From Croceibacterium ferulae (GTDB lineage: Bacteria; Pseudomonadota; Alphaproteobacteria; Sphingomonadales; Sphingomonadaceae): a stretch of 64,000 nucleotides of DNA. Location of the stretch: positions 62,001 through 126,000 of the forward strand of contig NZ_QZVQ01000004.1 of NCBI RefSeq assembly GCF_003660445.1, written 5' to 3'. A model generated the notes under the pieces. The model saw nothing but the letters and a program-made list of their open reading frames with translations. It searched no databases and was not told the origin of the DNA. How positions within the stretch are numbered: the stretch's first letter is position 1; each line of letters starts with the position of its first letter. The translations under genes and the position numbers were made by a program. Shown here one piece after another: positions 26,495-39,519 of the stretch.

Positions 26495-28000
26495 CTAGAG
26501 GCACGCCTCCAGATAGGCCTGGTCGAAGCCGAACTGCCGTGCCTTCTCCAGAGTGTAGGGCCTGAGCCCGCTGGAGCGGAACTCGCCCAGGATCTTGCCG
26601 TCCTCGCCCTCGTCCAGATATTCGAAGTTGAACAGTTCCTGCGTAACGATCACGTCGCCTTCCATCCCGATCACTTCGGTGATGTTGGTGGTGCGGCGGC
26701 TGCCGTCGCGCAGGCGCTTGACCTGCACGATCAGGTCCACGCTCTCCGCGATCTGCCGGCTGATCGCCTCCTTGGGGATCTTGATGTCGCCCATCAGGAT
26801 CATGTTCTCCATGCGGCCCAGCGCCTCGCGCGGGCTGTTGGCGTGGAGCGTGCACATCGAACCGTCATGACCGGTGTTCATCGCGGCGAGCAGGTCGAAC
26901 GCCTCCGCACCGCGGATCTCGCCCAGGATGATGCGGTCTGGCCGCATACGCAGCGCGTTCTTGACCAGATCGCCGATGGTGATCGCGCCCTGGCCTTCCA
27001 GGTTGGGCGGGCGGGTTTCCAGCGGCAACCAGTGCGGCTGCTGCAGGCGCAGCTCCGCCGCGTCCTCGATCGTCAGCACGCGTTCGCCCGGGTCGATCAT
27101 CTTGGACATGGCGTTCAGCATGGTGGTCTTGCCCGATCCCGTGCCGCCGGAGATGACGATGTTCATGCGGCTGGCCCCGGCTATCTTCAGCGCGGTGCAC
27201 ATCGCCTGATCCATCGATCCGAAATTGCGCAGCATATCCAGCGTGATCGGCTTTTCGGAGAACTTGCGGATGGAGATCGCCGTCCCGCGCAAGGACAGCG
27301 GCGGCACGATCACGTTGACGCGGCTGCCATCCTTCAGTCGGGCATCGGCCAGCGGCGTGGTCTGGTCCACCCGGCGGCCGACCTGGTTGACGATGCGCTG
27401 CGCGATCTGGAAAAGATGCGTCTCGTCCCGGAAGCGGATCGGCGCGATCTGCAGCTTGCCCTTCTTCTCGATATAGGTCTGGTCCGGGCCGTTGACCATG
27501 ATGTCGGTCACGTCGGGGTCGCCCAGCAGCTCCTCCAGCGGACCGAAGCCGAGCAGCTCGTCGATCAGCACCTTTTCAAGCGCGAACTGCTCGCGCCGGT
27601 TCAGCGTGATCTTCAGCTCGGTCAGCACCTCCATGATGATCGGGCGGAACTCCTCCGCCAGTTCATCCTTGCTCAGCGTGGCGGCGGCTTCGGGGTCGAC
27701 CCGTTCCAGCAGGCGGGGCAGGACCTGTTCCTTGATGCGGTGGATGCTGGCTTCAAACCCGCCGGCCTCGTCCGTGCCGGCGCTGGTCAGCGCCCGTGCG
27801 CGGTCCTCCAGCCGGCTCATCGCATCGCCCTTGCCGGCCGGACCGCTGGCGAGCGCCCCGGCTGCGCCGGGCTCCAGCCCGGATGGCGGCTGGGGCTCCG
27901 CGGGCGGGGCAGGGCTGAAGGATGCGCCGTTGCCGTGCATCGGCTGGGCGACGCCGAAACGGGGACGGGCAGCGGTGGTTCTTTGTCCGAAGGCGCTCAT
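26495..28000 (-). CDS. cpaF: CpaF/TadA-type secretion ATPase
   Basis: 501 residues. Hexameric ATPase driving assembly of Flp/Tad-type pili or related secretion. A disordered Pro/Gly-rich N-terminus (1-60) precedes the N-terminal domain (RREQFALEKVLIDELLGFGP) and the ATPase core: Walker A SGGTGSGKTTMLNAM, Asp box LTIEDAAELRLQQPHWLPLE, Walker B-like RPDRIILGEIRGAEAFDLL and the His box HDGSMCTLHANSPREAL. Usually clustered with cpaB, cpaC, cpaE, tadB and tadC; none is present here. Confidence 0.93.
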   Translation of the reverse strand: MSAFGQRTTAARPRFGVAQPMHGNGASFSPAPPAEPQPPSGLEPGAAGALASGPAGKGDAMSRLEDRARALTSAGTDEAGGFEASIHRIKEQVLPRLLERVDPEAAATLSKDELAEEFRPIIMEVLTELKITLNRREQFALEKVLIDELLGFGPLEELLGDPDVTDIMVNGPDQTYIEKKGKLQIAPIRFRDETHLFQIAQRIVNQVGRRVDQTTPLADARLKDGSRVNVIVPPLSLRGTAISIRKFSEKPITLDMLRNFGSMDQAMCTALKIAGASRMNIVISGGTGSGKTTMLNAMSKMIDPGERVLTIEDAAELRLQQPHWLPLETRPPNLEGQGAITIGDLVKNALRMRPDRIILGEIRGAEAFDLLAAMNTGHDGSMCTLHANSPREALGRMENMILMGDIKIPKEAISRQIAESVDLIVQVKRLRDGSRRTTNITEVIGMEGDVIVTQELFNFEYLDEGEDGKILGEFRSSGLRPYTLEKARQFGFDQAYLEACL

Positions 28001-28101
28001 GACTGGCGAGGGTTAGGCGGGAAAGCTTGCGTTTCCCTAAACGGAGGATCGCCGCTAAGCGCGCGGGCAGGGTGGCCAGTCAGGGATCGCGACACAGCAC
28101 G

Positions 28102-29009
28102 ATGCAAGGTGGGGAACGCGCAGGCCTGCTCTATACACTGGCGGGCTTCGCGCTGCTGTCGGTCGGCGATGCGATCGTGAAGGGCATGGCAGGCGGCTGG
28201 GCCGCGCCGGCCATGGTGCTGACCCGCTATCTCTCGGGCGCGGTGCTGCTGGGCCTGCTGCTGGCGCGCAGCGAGGGCTGGGCGCGCTGGCCGTGCCCCG
28301 CCGTCCGCTGCAATGGGTGCGCGGCATCGCCATTGCCCTGTCGGCCATCGGCATGTTCATGGCGCTGTGGGTCATGCCGCTGGCGGAGGCGACGACCATC
28401 GCCTTCTCGCAACCGATCATGACCGCGATGCTGGGCATGGCGCTGCTGCGCGAACCGGCTCGCCGCGCCACCTGGATCGCCACCGCCATGGCCCTCGCCG
28501 GCGTCGCCATCGTGCTGCGCCCCAATCTGGCGGAGGTCGGCAGCGCCGCGCTGCTGCCCCTGCTGGCGGCGGCCGGCATGGCGGTGACGATCATCGCCAA
28601 TCGCGCCAGCGTGGGGCAGGCCAGCGTGCTGCGCATGCAATACTGGCTGTGCCTGACCGCGCTGCTGTTCCTGATCCCGGTGGTGCCGCTGCTGCACGCC
28701 ACCGGGTTGCCGCCGTTCCAGCTGGACTGGCCGCATTGGAGCGTGCTGGCGCGCTGCATCCTGATCGGCGGGACCGCCAGCATGGGGCACGGGCTGATCT
28801 ATATGGGCACAGTCCGGGCCGGCGCGGGCACGGTGGCGCCGATGACCTATGGCCAGCTGCTGGTCGCCGTGGCGCTGGGCGCGCTGTTCTTCGGCGAGGT
28901 GCCGGACGCAGCCGCGCTGGCGGGCGCGGTGCTGATCGTGGGGGCAGGACTGTTTATGTGGCACGCGACGCGGCGGCCGATCATGGTGGAGGCAGATGCC
29001 GCACCCTGA
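28102..29009 (+). pseudogene. EamA/DMT-family transporter, frameshifted
   Basis: The ATG at 28102 starts MQGGERAGLLYTLAGFALL and reads a normal first EamA half to about 28287. The rest of the same protein (RRPLQWVRGIAIALSAIGMF onward, ending at 29009) lies in the -1 frame. Joining the frames at 28287 gives a continuous EamA protein of about 302 residues with ten membrane segments and two inverted halves. One lost base in GCGCGCTGG (28282-28290), probably a C, would explain it. No slippery heptamer or downstream stem suggests programmed frameshifting. Either a recent pseudogene or a sequencing error. DMT transporters export metabolites or amino acids. Confidence 0.8.
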
Positions 29010-29286
29010 CATTCCCCCGGCGCCATGCTGGCTGTGCGGCCGCGTGCTGGGCGCGCGGGTGCAACAGCATCATGTGGTGCCAAAGGCAAAGGGCGGACGG
29101 CTGACCGTCCCGCTGCATCCGATCTGCCACAAGGCGATCCACGCCAACTTCACCAACGCACAATTGGCGCGACTGGGTGCGGACCGCGCCGCCCTGCTGG
29201 AGAATGCCGAGCTGGCCGGCTTCGTGGCGTGGGTTGCGAACAAGCCGCCCGACTTTCACGCACCGACCCGCACGAAGCGCCGGTGA
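28996..29286 (+). CDS. Small HNH endonuclease-like protein
   Basis: 96 residues. Zinc-knuckle pair CWLCG (11-14) and PICHKAIH, with HHVVPKAKGG between them, is the core of an HNH/ββα-metal nuclease (the two His preceding the VPK turn would include the general base). It overlaps the end of the transporter frame by 14 bases, so translation is probably coupled to it. Too small to carry a recognition domain. The role is open: an orphan nuclease of the stand-alone HNH type common in sphingomonads. Confidence 0.75.
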   Translation: MPHPDIPPAPCWLCGRVLGARVQQHHVVPKAKGGRLTVPLHPICHKAIHANFTNAQLARLGADRAALLENAELAGFVAWVANKPPDFHAPTRTKRR

Positions 29287-29299
29287 GCCAAGTCGGAGG

Positions 29300-29557
29300 T
29301 CAGTCCTCGACGTGCTCGGCCAGCACTGTCAGGCCCTTGTCGCCGACCTCGGCGAAGCCGCCACGGACCTGGATCAGTTCGGGCGTCGCGCCTTCGGTGC
29401 GGAATACCTGCACGGCGCCATCGCGGATGGTGGACATGAAGGGCGCGTGACCCTCCAGCACGCCGAACTCGCCTTCGGTGCCGGGAACGACGACCATGTG
29501 GACCTCCTCGCTACGCACGAGCTTGGCAGGGGTCACGAGTTCGAAATGGAGCGGCAT
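29300..29557 (-). CDS. atpC: ATP synthase F1 epsilon subunit
   Basis: 85 residues from the ATG at 29557. Only the N-terminal beta-sandwich is present ([58 protein letters not shown]). The C-terminal helical hairpin found in the longer E. coli-type epsilon is absent, as in several alphaproteobacteria, so epsilon-type ATPase inhibition by that hairpin is not expected. Last gene of the atp operon, 8 bases after the inserted membrane-protein gene. Confidence 0.93.
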   Translation of the reverse strand: MPLHFELVTPAKLVRSEEVHMVVVPGTEGEFGVLEGHAPFMSTIRDGAVQVFRTEGATPELIQVRGGFAEVGDKGLTVLAEHVED

Positions 29558-29565
29558 GGTCGGGT

Positions 29566-30057
29566 TCAATCCTTCGGCTGGGGCGCGTCTATAAGGGTGG
29601 CGGACCGGCTGTCCAGACGGAAGGCCAGGATGATGGCGATCGCGCCGGCAATGGCATAGCCGGCAAGCCGCAGCAGCTCCGGCCAGATCATCTGGTAGCC
29701 GACCGTCTGCAAACCGGCGAGCGGCACCAGCGCAATGCCCGCCGCGCTGCCAAGGAACAAACGCAGGATGCCGCGCCGGGCACCGCGCAGGATCTGCAGG
29801 TGGCAGTAGAAGTTCACGGCGATGAAGGGGAAGCCAACTGCATACAGCCACAACGGCTGGGGCGGCACGGCCAGCAGATGCCCCTTCGCCATGGCGAAGG
29901 CGGCATCGAACTGCTGCCAGTGCGTCACCCGCCAGCGATGGATATCGAAAGCGGAGATGAGCAGAAAACAGGCAATGCCGGCCAGTGTCAGCCTTTTCAG
30001 CAGCCGGTCGAACCGGGCCTGCTGCGTGACTTCAATGCGTCCGGCTTCCTGCGCCAT
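29566..30057 (-). CDS. Membrane protein inserted between atpD and atpC, unknown function
   Basis: 163 residues with four likely membrane segments: [17 protein letters not shown] (about 23-40), [19 protein letters not shown] (about 70-88), [19 protein letters not shown] (about 97-115) and [18 protein letters not shown] (about 128-146). The cytosolic start [20 protein letters not shown] is charged. The sequence is unlike any F1 or Fo subunit, AtpI or AtpZ that I recognise. Its stop is 8 bases before atpC, so it is translated from the atp mRNA; 68 bases and a hairpin separate it from atpD. An accessory or assembly role for the ATP synthase is possible but inferred only from position. Confidence 0.75.
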   Translation of the reverse strand: MAQEAGRIEVTQQARFDRLLKRLTLAGIACFLLISAFDIHRWRVTHWQQFDAAFAMAKGHLLAVPPQPLWLYAVGFPFIAVNFYCHLQILRGARRGILRLFLGSAAGIALVPLAGLQTVGYQMIWPELLRLAGYAIAGAIAIILAFRLDSRSATLIDAPQPKD

Positions 30058-30091
30058 GCTCTTGCTCCATTATCGGGCAGCCGGCGGGCAG

Positions 30092-30116
30092 GGCGCGGGG
30101 CGATGCACCCCGCGCC
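30092..30116 (-). other. Hairpin between atpD and the inserted gene
   Basis: Perfect 9-bp stem (30092-30100 with 30108-30116, loop of 7), no T-run. Placed after the atpD stop inside the operon; could lower expression of the last two genes or protect the atpHAGD message. Confidence 0.5.
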
Positions 30117-30125
30117 GCCGCCATG

Positions 30126-32493
<2,368 letters not shown>

Positions 32494-32505
32494 CGGCCGC
32501 TGTCC

Positions 32506-34618
<2,113 letters not shown>

Positions 34619-34692
34619 GGCGGAATGGTCCTCTCGAGACGGACAAAGGTGTTTGCACGGACCTGCCTGTTGAAGGATCGCTGAATCAGCCC

Positions 34693-34711
34693 CCCGGCAG
34701 AAGTTGCCGGG
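34693..34711 (-). promoter_or_regulatory. Stem in the atp operon leader
   Basis: Perfect 7-bp stem (34693-34699 with 34705-34711, loop of 5) in the 146-base gap between the protease gene and atpH. The gap must also hold the atp promoter; a possible -35 TTGCAA (34735-34740) lacks a convincing -10. Could end the protease transcript or sit in the atpH leader. Confidence 0.35.
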
Positions 34712-34764
34712 CGCCTAGCATTCACATGGCCAGCTTGCAACCGGACTGCCACATGGATGCTGGC

Positions 34765-36336
34765 CTATCGCGCGCTTTCGTTCCTGCTGCAGGAATAGGC
34801 CAGCCGCTCGTTCGGCTGCGGTGGCAGCATGGCCAGGATCGCCTGCTGCCCCTGCGCCAGGGCTGTACCGGCAGCCGGCCCGCCACCGCATTGGGGCGGG
34901 GAATAGGTGCCGCGTGCCTCGCGCACCTCGGCGCGGGCGTCGCGGCCCAGCAGATAGCGGTCGACGCGGTACTCGCCCTTTGCCGGATCGAAGCGGTTGA
35001 TCGTGACGGCCGCCTCGTCCTCCGGCACCAGGATGCGCGTCCAATGGCCGCCGGTCAGCGCATATTGCGTGCGGCCGTTGACGCACCCATCCGCCGACCA
35101 GTCGATCGTGACGTCGGCGGCCGCGTCACCCACCACGCGGCTGCGGCTCTCGTCCAGCACGCAGACATAGTTGCCCGCCTGAGAGCCGCCATCATTCCCT
35201 GTGCCCGTCTCCGCCTGCCGTTCGGCCAGCAACCTGTCGGCCAGCCGGCCCTCGACCTGGCCGAAGCCGGGCCGCGACGCCCACGCCCCGCCGGCGCCCA
35301 GCAGCGCAAGGCCCGCCACCGCAAACGCGATGCGCGGCCCCCTGGCGGTGTCGCCCTCCTTGGGGAATTCGTACAGGAACATTCCGTACAGCGCCGCTGC
35401 GAAGCCCGCGATCAGCAGCAGGAAGGTGGCGGCCATGCCGTTCTCCCGCTCGGCGATGATCTCGAACTCGATCGCCTGCCGCGCATCGGCCTGCCGCCGC
35501 GCGGTGGAGGCTGCATCCGCCGCGGCCTGCCGGGCCGCGTCCTGCGCCGCGCGCTCGGCCCGGCTGGCTTCCGCCGCCTCCAGATCGGCCAGGCTGCGGC
35601 ACGGGGAGGCGTTGACCCGCGGGACCACGCTATTGGCGGTCAGGAAAGGCAGCAGCTCGCGCGTGGAAACCGCGAAGAAGAACTCCGCATCCGCGCTGCC
35701 GCTTTCCGCACCGAAGCTGTTGACGCCCACCACCCGGCCGCATTCGTCCAGCAGTGGGCCGCCGCTGTTGCCGCGCGCGATGGGCGCGGTGTGCAGCAGC
35801 GTGTCGAAGTCGCGCGACGGACGCCGGCCGCTCAGGAAGCCGGAGCTCTTCACCGGCGGCACGGCGCGGAACAGGTCGCCGGCCGACAGGCCCTGCGCCC
35901 GGTCGACATTCATGGGGTAGCCGACCGCGATGACAGCGCCGGCCTCGACCGACGGATTGCCGCTGATCGTCAGCGGCGGCAGCGCCATGGGCGAGGTGGT
36001 CGCCAGCAAGGCAAGATCGTTGCGGTCCGACAGGGTGACCAGCCGGGCATAGATCGCATCGCCGCCATCCGACGGCACGATCCCGATCGCCAAGGACGGA
36101 TCCGCCACCGCCTGCCGCACCACATGGGCGTTCGTCACCACCCGCTCCGGCGCGACGGCGAAGCCGCTGCCATGCGACAGGGGCGTGACCTGCCCGTCGC
36201 GTCGGTCGATGATCACCACGCGCACCACGCCGCGCGCCGCCGCGGCGATGTCCGCCGGCTCCGCGCGCGACGGTGCCGGCAAGGCGATCAGCAGCAGCAG
36301 CGCTGACAGGAGAAGGCGGAACAGGGTCGTGGCCAT
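34765..36336 (-). CDS. Exported trypsin-like serine protease with C-terminal membrane anchor and extra domain
   Basis: 523 residues from the ATG at 36336, AGGAG upstream. Signal peptide MATTLFRLLLSALLLLIALP cut near SRAEP. Protease domain with a complete triad: His71 (TNAHVV), Asp107 (NDLAL), Ser191 (GNSGGP). Then an Ala/Arg-rich likely coiled-coil stretch (about 245-290), two hydrophobic helices (AATFLLLIAGFAAALYGMFL and IAFAVAGLALLGAGGAWA) and a C-terminal periplasmic domain of about 130 residues with three Cys (YVCVLDESRSR, DGCVNGRTQY, PPQCGGG). No PDZ domain, so not DegP/HtrA proper. Divergent from ada across 101 bases. Confidence 0.8.
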   Translation of the reverse strand: MATTLFRLLLSALLLLIALPAPSRAEPADIAAAARGVVRVVIIDRRDGQVTPLSHGSGFAVAPERVVTNAHVVRQAVADPSLAIGIVPSDGGDAIYARLVTLSDRNDLALLATTSPMALPPLTISGNPSVEAGAVIAVGYPMNVDRAQGLSAGDLFRAVPPVKSSGFLSGRRPSRDFDTLLHTAPIARGNSGGPLLDECGRVVGVNSFGAESGSADAEFFFAVSTRELLPFLTANSVVPRVNASPCRSLADLEAAEASRAERAAQDAARQAAADAASTARRQADARQAIEFEIIAERENGMAATFLLLIAGFAAALYGMFLYEFPKEGDTARGPRIAFAVAGLALLGAGGAWASRPGFGQVEGRLADRLLAERQAETGTGNDGGSQAGNYVCVLDESRSRVVGDAAADVTIDWSADGCVNGRTQYALTGGHWTRILVPEDEAAVTINRFDPAKGEYRVDRYLLGRDARAEVREARGTYSPPQCGGGPAAGTALAQGQQAILAMLPPQPNERLAYSCSRNESAR

Positions 36337-36437
36337 GACGGCCCGTCCCTTGCCGCCCCACCGGTTTGAACGCAAGGCGCGGGATGCGCTGCGGGTGCGC
36401 TCTTGCCAGGAAGGCCGGTGATAGGAGACAACGCGCC

Positions 36438-37487
36438 ATGACCCACCCGCCGATCGACGAGGACGCTGCCTGGGCCGCGGTGCTGCGGCGCGACGCCGGC
36501 CAGGATGGCCAGTTCGTCACCGGGGTGTTGTCCACCGGCATCTATTGCCGCCCGTCCTGCGCGGCCCGCCATCCGCGACGGGGAAATGTGCGCTTCTTCG
36601 CCGATGGCGCGGCAGCGCGGGTCGCTGGCCTGCGTGCCTGCCGCCGCTGCCGGCCGGACGACCAGGCGCGCGACGTGGCGGCGGTGGAACAGGCCGCAGC
36701 GCTGATCCGCGCCGCCGATCGGGCACTGACTCTGACCGAACTCGCCGGGCAGACCGGCTACTCGCCGGCCCATCTCCAGCGCATCTTCACCCGCGCTACC
36801 GGCCTGTCGCCCGCCGCCTATGCCCGCGCACTGCGCCGCGAACGTGCGCAAAGTGCGCTGAGCGAAGCGGGAGCGGTGACGCCGGCCATCTACGATGCCG
36901 GGTTCGAAAGCCCCAGCCGGTTCTATGCCGCAATGGACGGGCGGCTGGGCATGACCCCGTCCGCATGGGCGCGGGGCGGGGCGGGGGTGCGGATCGAATG
37001 GGCCCTCGTTCCCACCAGCCTGGGCACCATGCTGGTTGCCGCCACCGACAAGGGCGTGTGCCGCCTGTCCTTCGCCGAAGGGGTGGAAGACCTTGCCCGC
37101 CGTTTCCCTCGTGCCGAACTGGCTGAGGGCGGCATGGCCTTTCGCGCCCTGCTGGATCAGGTGGTCGCCGCGGTGGAGCAGCCGGGCAGGGCCGGACCGG
37201 CGATCCCGCTCGATGTGCGCGGCACCGCCTTTCAGGAACGGATCTGGGCGGAACTGCAGCGCATTCCGGCGGGGGAAACACGCTCCTACGCGCAGCTTGC
37301 CGCCGCGGCCGGCCGCCCCGCTGCCGTGCGGGCGGCGGGCAGCGCCAACGGAGCCAACCCCGTGGCGGTGCTGATCCCCTGCCACCGGGTGGTGCGCAGT
37401 GGCGGGGCACTGGGCGGCTATGCCTACGGGCCGCAGATCAAGGGCGAACTGCTGCGGCGGGAACGGGCGGGCGAAGGGCAGGGCTGA
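36438..37487 (+). CDS. ada: Ada: methyl-DNA repair protein and transcription activator
   Basis: 349 residues from the ATG at 36438 with AGGAG. N-terminal zinc domain with Cys37, Cys41, Cys68 and Cys71 (one of which accepts methyl from phosphotriesters and switches the protein into an activator), AraC-type helix-turn-helix (LTELAGQTGYSPAHLQRIFT), then the O6-methylguanine transferase domain with the acceptor motif PCHRVV and the substrate-helix GSANGANP. Methylation-responsive self-activation is the family norm. Downstream genes are exported proteins and not alkB or alkA. Confidence 0.95.
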   Translation: MTHPPIDEDAAWAAVLRRDAGQDGQFVTGVLSTGIYCRPSCAARHPRRGNVRFFADGAAARVAGLRACRRCRPDDQARDVAAVEQAAALIRAADRALTLTELAGQTGYSPAHLQRIFTRATGLSPAAYARALRRERAQSALSEAGAVTPAIYDAGFESPSRFYAAMDGRLGMTPSAWARGGAGVRIEWALVPTSLGTMLVAATDKGVCRLSFAEGVEDLARRFPRAELAEGGMAFRALLDQVVAAVEQPGRAGPAIPLDVRGTAFQERIWAELQRIPAGETRSYAQLAAAAGRPAAVRAAGSANGANPVAVLIPCHRVVRSGGALGGYAYGPQIKGELLRRERAGEGQG

Positions 37488-37611
37488 TGCAGGCGAGCAG
37501 ATGCAACGATTTGTAACTTGATCCGGTCTCTCCGCCCACCAAGGTTGACCGGAAGCCAAAAGGCCCAACCGCTCACGGCCGCAAAGGCCGGGGCATCGCA
37601 GGAGAACGTAG

Positions 37612-38061
37612 ATGACTGGTATGCTGGCTGCCGCTGGGCTGATGCTCGGCGCCATTGTCGTAACCCCGCACCTTCCGCTGGAGCACCGCACCCAGGTGCA
37701 GCACGCCAGCGGCACGGTGGATGCCGAATATCGCGGTACGGTCACCCTTGCCGCGCGCCAGGTCGGCACGCCCGCGCCGGGTGGCCGCGCCTCCACCCTG
37801 CGCTGTGAATGGACCGCTGGTCTCGCCGTGGAACGGGAGGCGCGCCATGCCAATGGCGGATTGCTGTCGCGCACGATCGACGATGCGGAAGGCCTGACAC
37901 TGAGCCGGGCGGGCTGGTGCAATTCGCATCGCACCGACGTCGCGCAGCACTTTGCCGAACGCTCTGACGAGCTGCACCGGCAATTGCTGGCGGTGGCGGA
38001 AGCCGATCGTGACGTGCTGGTCTCGCAGGTGGAGCGGCAGCTTGCTATGACCGCTGGATGA
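37612..38061 (+). CDS. Exported protein, unknown function
   Basis: 149 residues, AGGAG in front of the ATG. Starts with a short hydrophobic stretch MTGMLAAAGLMLGAIVV that may be a signal or anchor. Two Cys (TLRCEWTAGLAV, AGWCNSHR) could pair. The C-terminal third (DVAQHFAERSDELHRQLLAV) is a charged helix. No family recognised. Its stop overlaps the start of the porin-like gene in an ATGA, so the two are coupled and probably act together in the envelope. Confidence 0.7.
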   Translation: MTGMLAAAGLMLGAIVVTPHLPLEHRTQVQHASGTVDAEYRGTVTLAARQVGTPAPGGRASTLRCEWTAGLAVEREARHANGGLLSRTIDDAEGLTLSRAGWCNSHRTDVAQHFAERSDELHRQLLAVAEADRDVLVSQVERQLAMTAG

Positions 38062-38798
38062 GACAACCGCCTTTCTGCCGAACGATTGCCATCCTCGCCG
38101 CCGTGCTGTGCCCCGGCACGGCGGCGATAGCCCAGTCCATTGCCCCGGTATCCCTGCGCCCCGCGTTCGAGATCGCCACGGAGGAGAACCGCCGCGGCGT
38201 CAGCTGGAGCGAGGGCCGCGCCGCCATCTCCGCCGACTTCGCGCTGGAAGCCGGCGCACTGGGCGCAACCGCTCGCCTCGTGACCCTGCGCGATGCCGGC
38301 CTGCATGGCGAGGCCGACACGGTGATCGACCTGGGCCTGTCCGCGACGCAGGATGTGGGGCCGTTTGCCGTCACTGGGCAGGGCATCGTGCACCTGTTCA
38401 CCGGCGCCTTCGGCAAGCAGGACTATGCCGAAGCGGGCGTCACCGCCGCATACACGCTCGGCCCCGTGCGTGTGAGCGGCGGCGGCTTCTATGCGCCCGA
38501 ACAGAGCGCGATCGGCGGCAGCAATCTGTACCTGTTCGCCGGGGCCGATGCCGGCATCCCCGCCACGCCGCTGACGCTGTATGGCCATGTCGGGCGGTCT
38601 TCCGGCGATGTGGACGACACTCTGCGCGCCAACCGGCTGCGCCCCGGTGGCCGCTATAGCGACTGGCGCGTCGGGGTGGATCATGTGACCGGGCCGCTGG
38701 CCGTGTCGCTGGAATATGTCGGCACCGACATCCCCGACGAAGCGGCGCGCGGTGACCATGACGACCGGCTGGTCGCCCGCGCACGGTTCAGCTTCTAA
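38058..38798 (+). CDS. TorF-family putative porin
   Basis: 246 residues. Signal peptide MRQPPFCRTIAILAAVLCPG ending near AIAQS. The mature part is a run of amphipathic beta strands closing with LVARARFSF, the terminal Phe typical of outer-membrane barrels. Motifs such as EENRRGVSWSEGRAAISADF and SDWRVGVDHVTGPLAVSLEYVG fit the TorF/Gcw_chp putative porin family. Translationally coupled to the preceding exported gene. Substrate unknown. Confidence 0.8.
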   Translation: MRQPPFCRTIAILAAVLCPGTAAIAQSIAPVSLRPAFEIATEENRRGVSWSEGRAAISADFALEAGALGATARLVTLRDAGLHGEADTVIDLGLSATQDVGPFAVTGQGIVHLFTGAFGKQDYAEAGVTAAYTLGPVRVSGGGFYAPEQSAIGGSNLYLFAGADAGIPATPLTLYGHVGRSSGDVDDTLRANRLRPGGRYSDWRVGVDHVTGPLAVSLEYVGTDIPDEAARGDHDDRLVARARFSF

Positions 38799-38861
38799 GC
38801 GACCGGACTGTCCCCGGTCATCCGCCAAAGCGGAACGACCGGTGGACATCCGGCGCGCACG

Positions 38862-38881
38862 CATTACATACTGATTGTTAT
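38862..38881. promoter_or_regulatory. Putative TetR operator at its own start
   Basis: CATTACATACT (38862-38872) is repeated exactly before the efflux operon (39536-39546). Here ATAC (38868-38871) is followed after 5 bases by GTTAT overlapping the tetR ATG at 38880, an imperfect inverted repeat. Suggests autoregulation. Confidence 0.5.
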
Positions 38882-39476
38882 GGAAAAAACCGCAACCAGG
38901 GGGCGTCCGCGCGAATTCGACACTGACGAGGCGCTCGCCGCCGCGTTGCAGGTGTTCTGGAGCAAGGGCTACGACGCCGCTTCGCTGACCGATCTGACGG
39001 AGGCGATGGGGATTACCCGCCCCAGCCTGTATGCCGCCTTCGGCAACAAGGAAGCCCTCTTCAAGCAGGCGCTCGACCTCTACGAATCGGAAAAGCTGGC
39101 CTACGTCCAGAGCGCGCTGGATGCGCCTACCGCGCGCACCGTGGCCGAACGCCTGCTGTTCGGAAATATCGCCAACATCACCAGCGACTGTCCCGGTTGC
39201 CTGGGGGTGATCGCCAGCATGACCTGCAATGGCGACCAGTCCTCCATCCGAGAACATGTGCAGCAGCGCGCCGAAACGTCGCGTCAGGCGATCATGGCGC
39301 GCATGCAGCGGGCGATCGACGATGGCGACTTCAACGTGGCCGTGGAGGCGGAGGCGATCACCCGGTATCTGTCGGCCGTGTTCCAGGGCATCGCGGTGCA
39401 GGCCGGGCAGGGCGTCCCGCGCGAGGAGCTGCAGAAGATCGCAGAGGCCACCTTGGCCTTGTGGCCCGGGCGATGA
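38880..39476 (+). CDS. TetR/AcrR-family regulator of the efflux operon
   Basis: 198 residues. Helix-turn-helix at about 30-55 (YDAASLTDLTEAMGITRPSLYAAFGNKEALF), then a helical ligand-binding domain with two Cys in TSDCPGCLGV. TetR proteins repress until an inducer binds. It lies 213 bases before the RND operon in the same direction, and both upstream regions carry the same 11-bp repeat. There is no visible Shine-Dalgarno sequence before the ATG, so translation may be leaderless or weak. Confidence 0.9.
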   Translation: MEKTATRGRPREFDTDEALAAALQVFWSKGYDAASLTDLTEAMGITRPSLYAAFGNKEALFKQALDLYESEKLAYVQSALDAPTARTVAERLLFGNIANITSDCPGCLGVIASMTCNGDQSSIREHVQQRAETSRQAIMARMQRAIDDGDFNVAVEAEAITRYLSAVFQGIAVQAGQGVPREELQKIAEATLALWPGR

Positions 39477-39519
39477 TCGGGCTGCCCATCTAATAATATC
39501 GGTCGGTACAAAAAGGCTC

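Noticed and set aside
28282-28300. Programmed frameshift in the DMT transporter
   Set aside because: No slippery heptamer or following stem; a lost base explains the data more simply.
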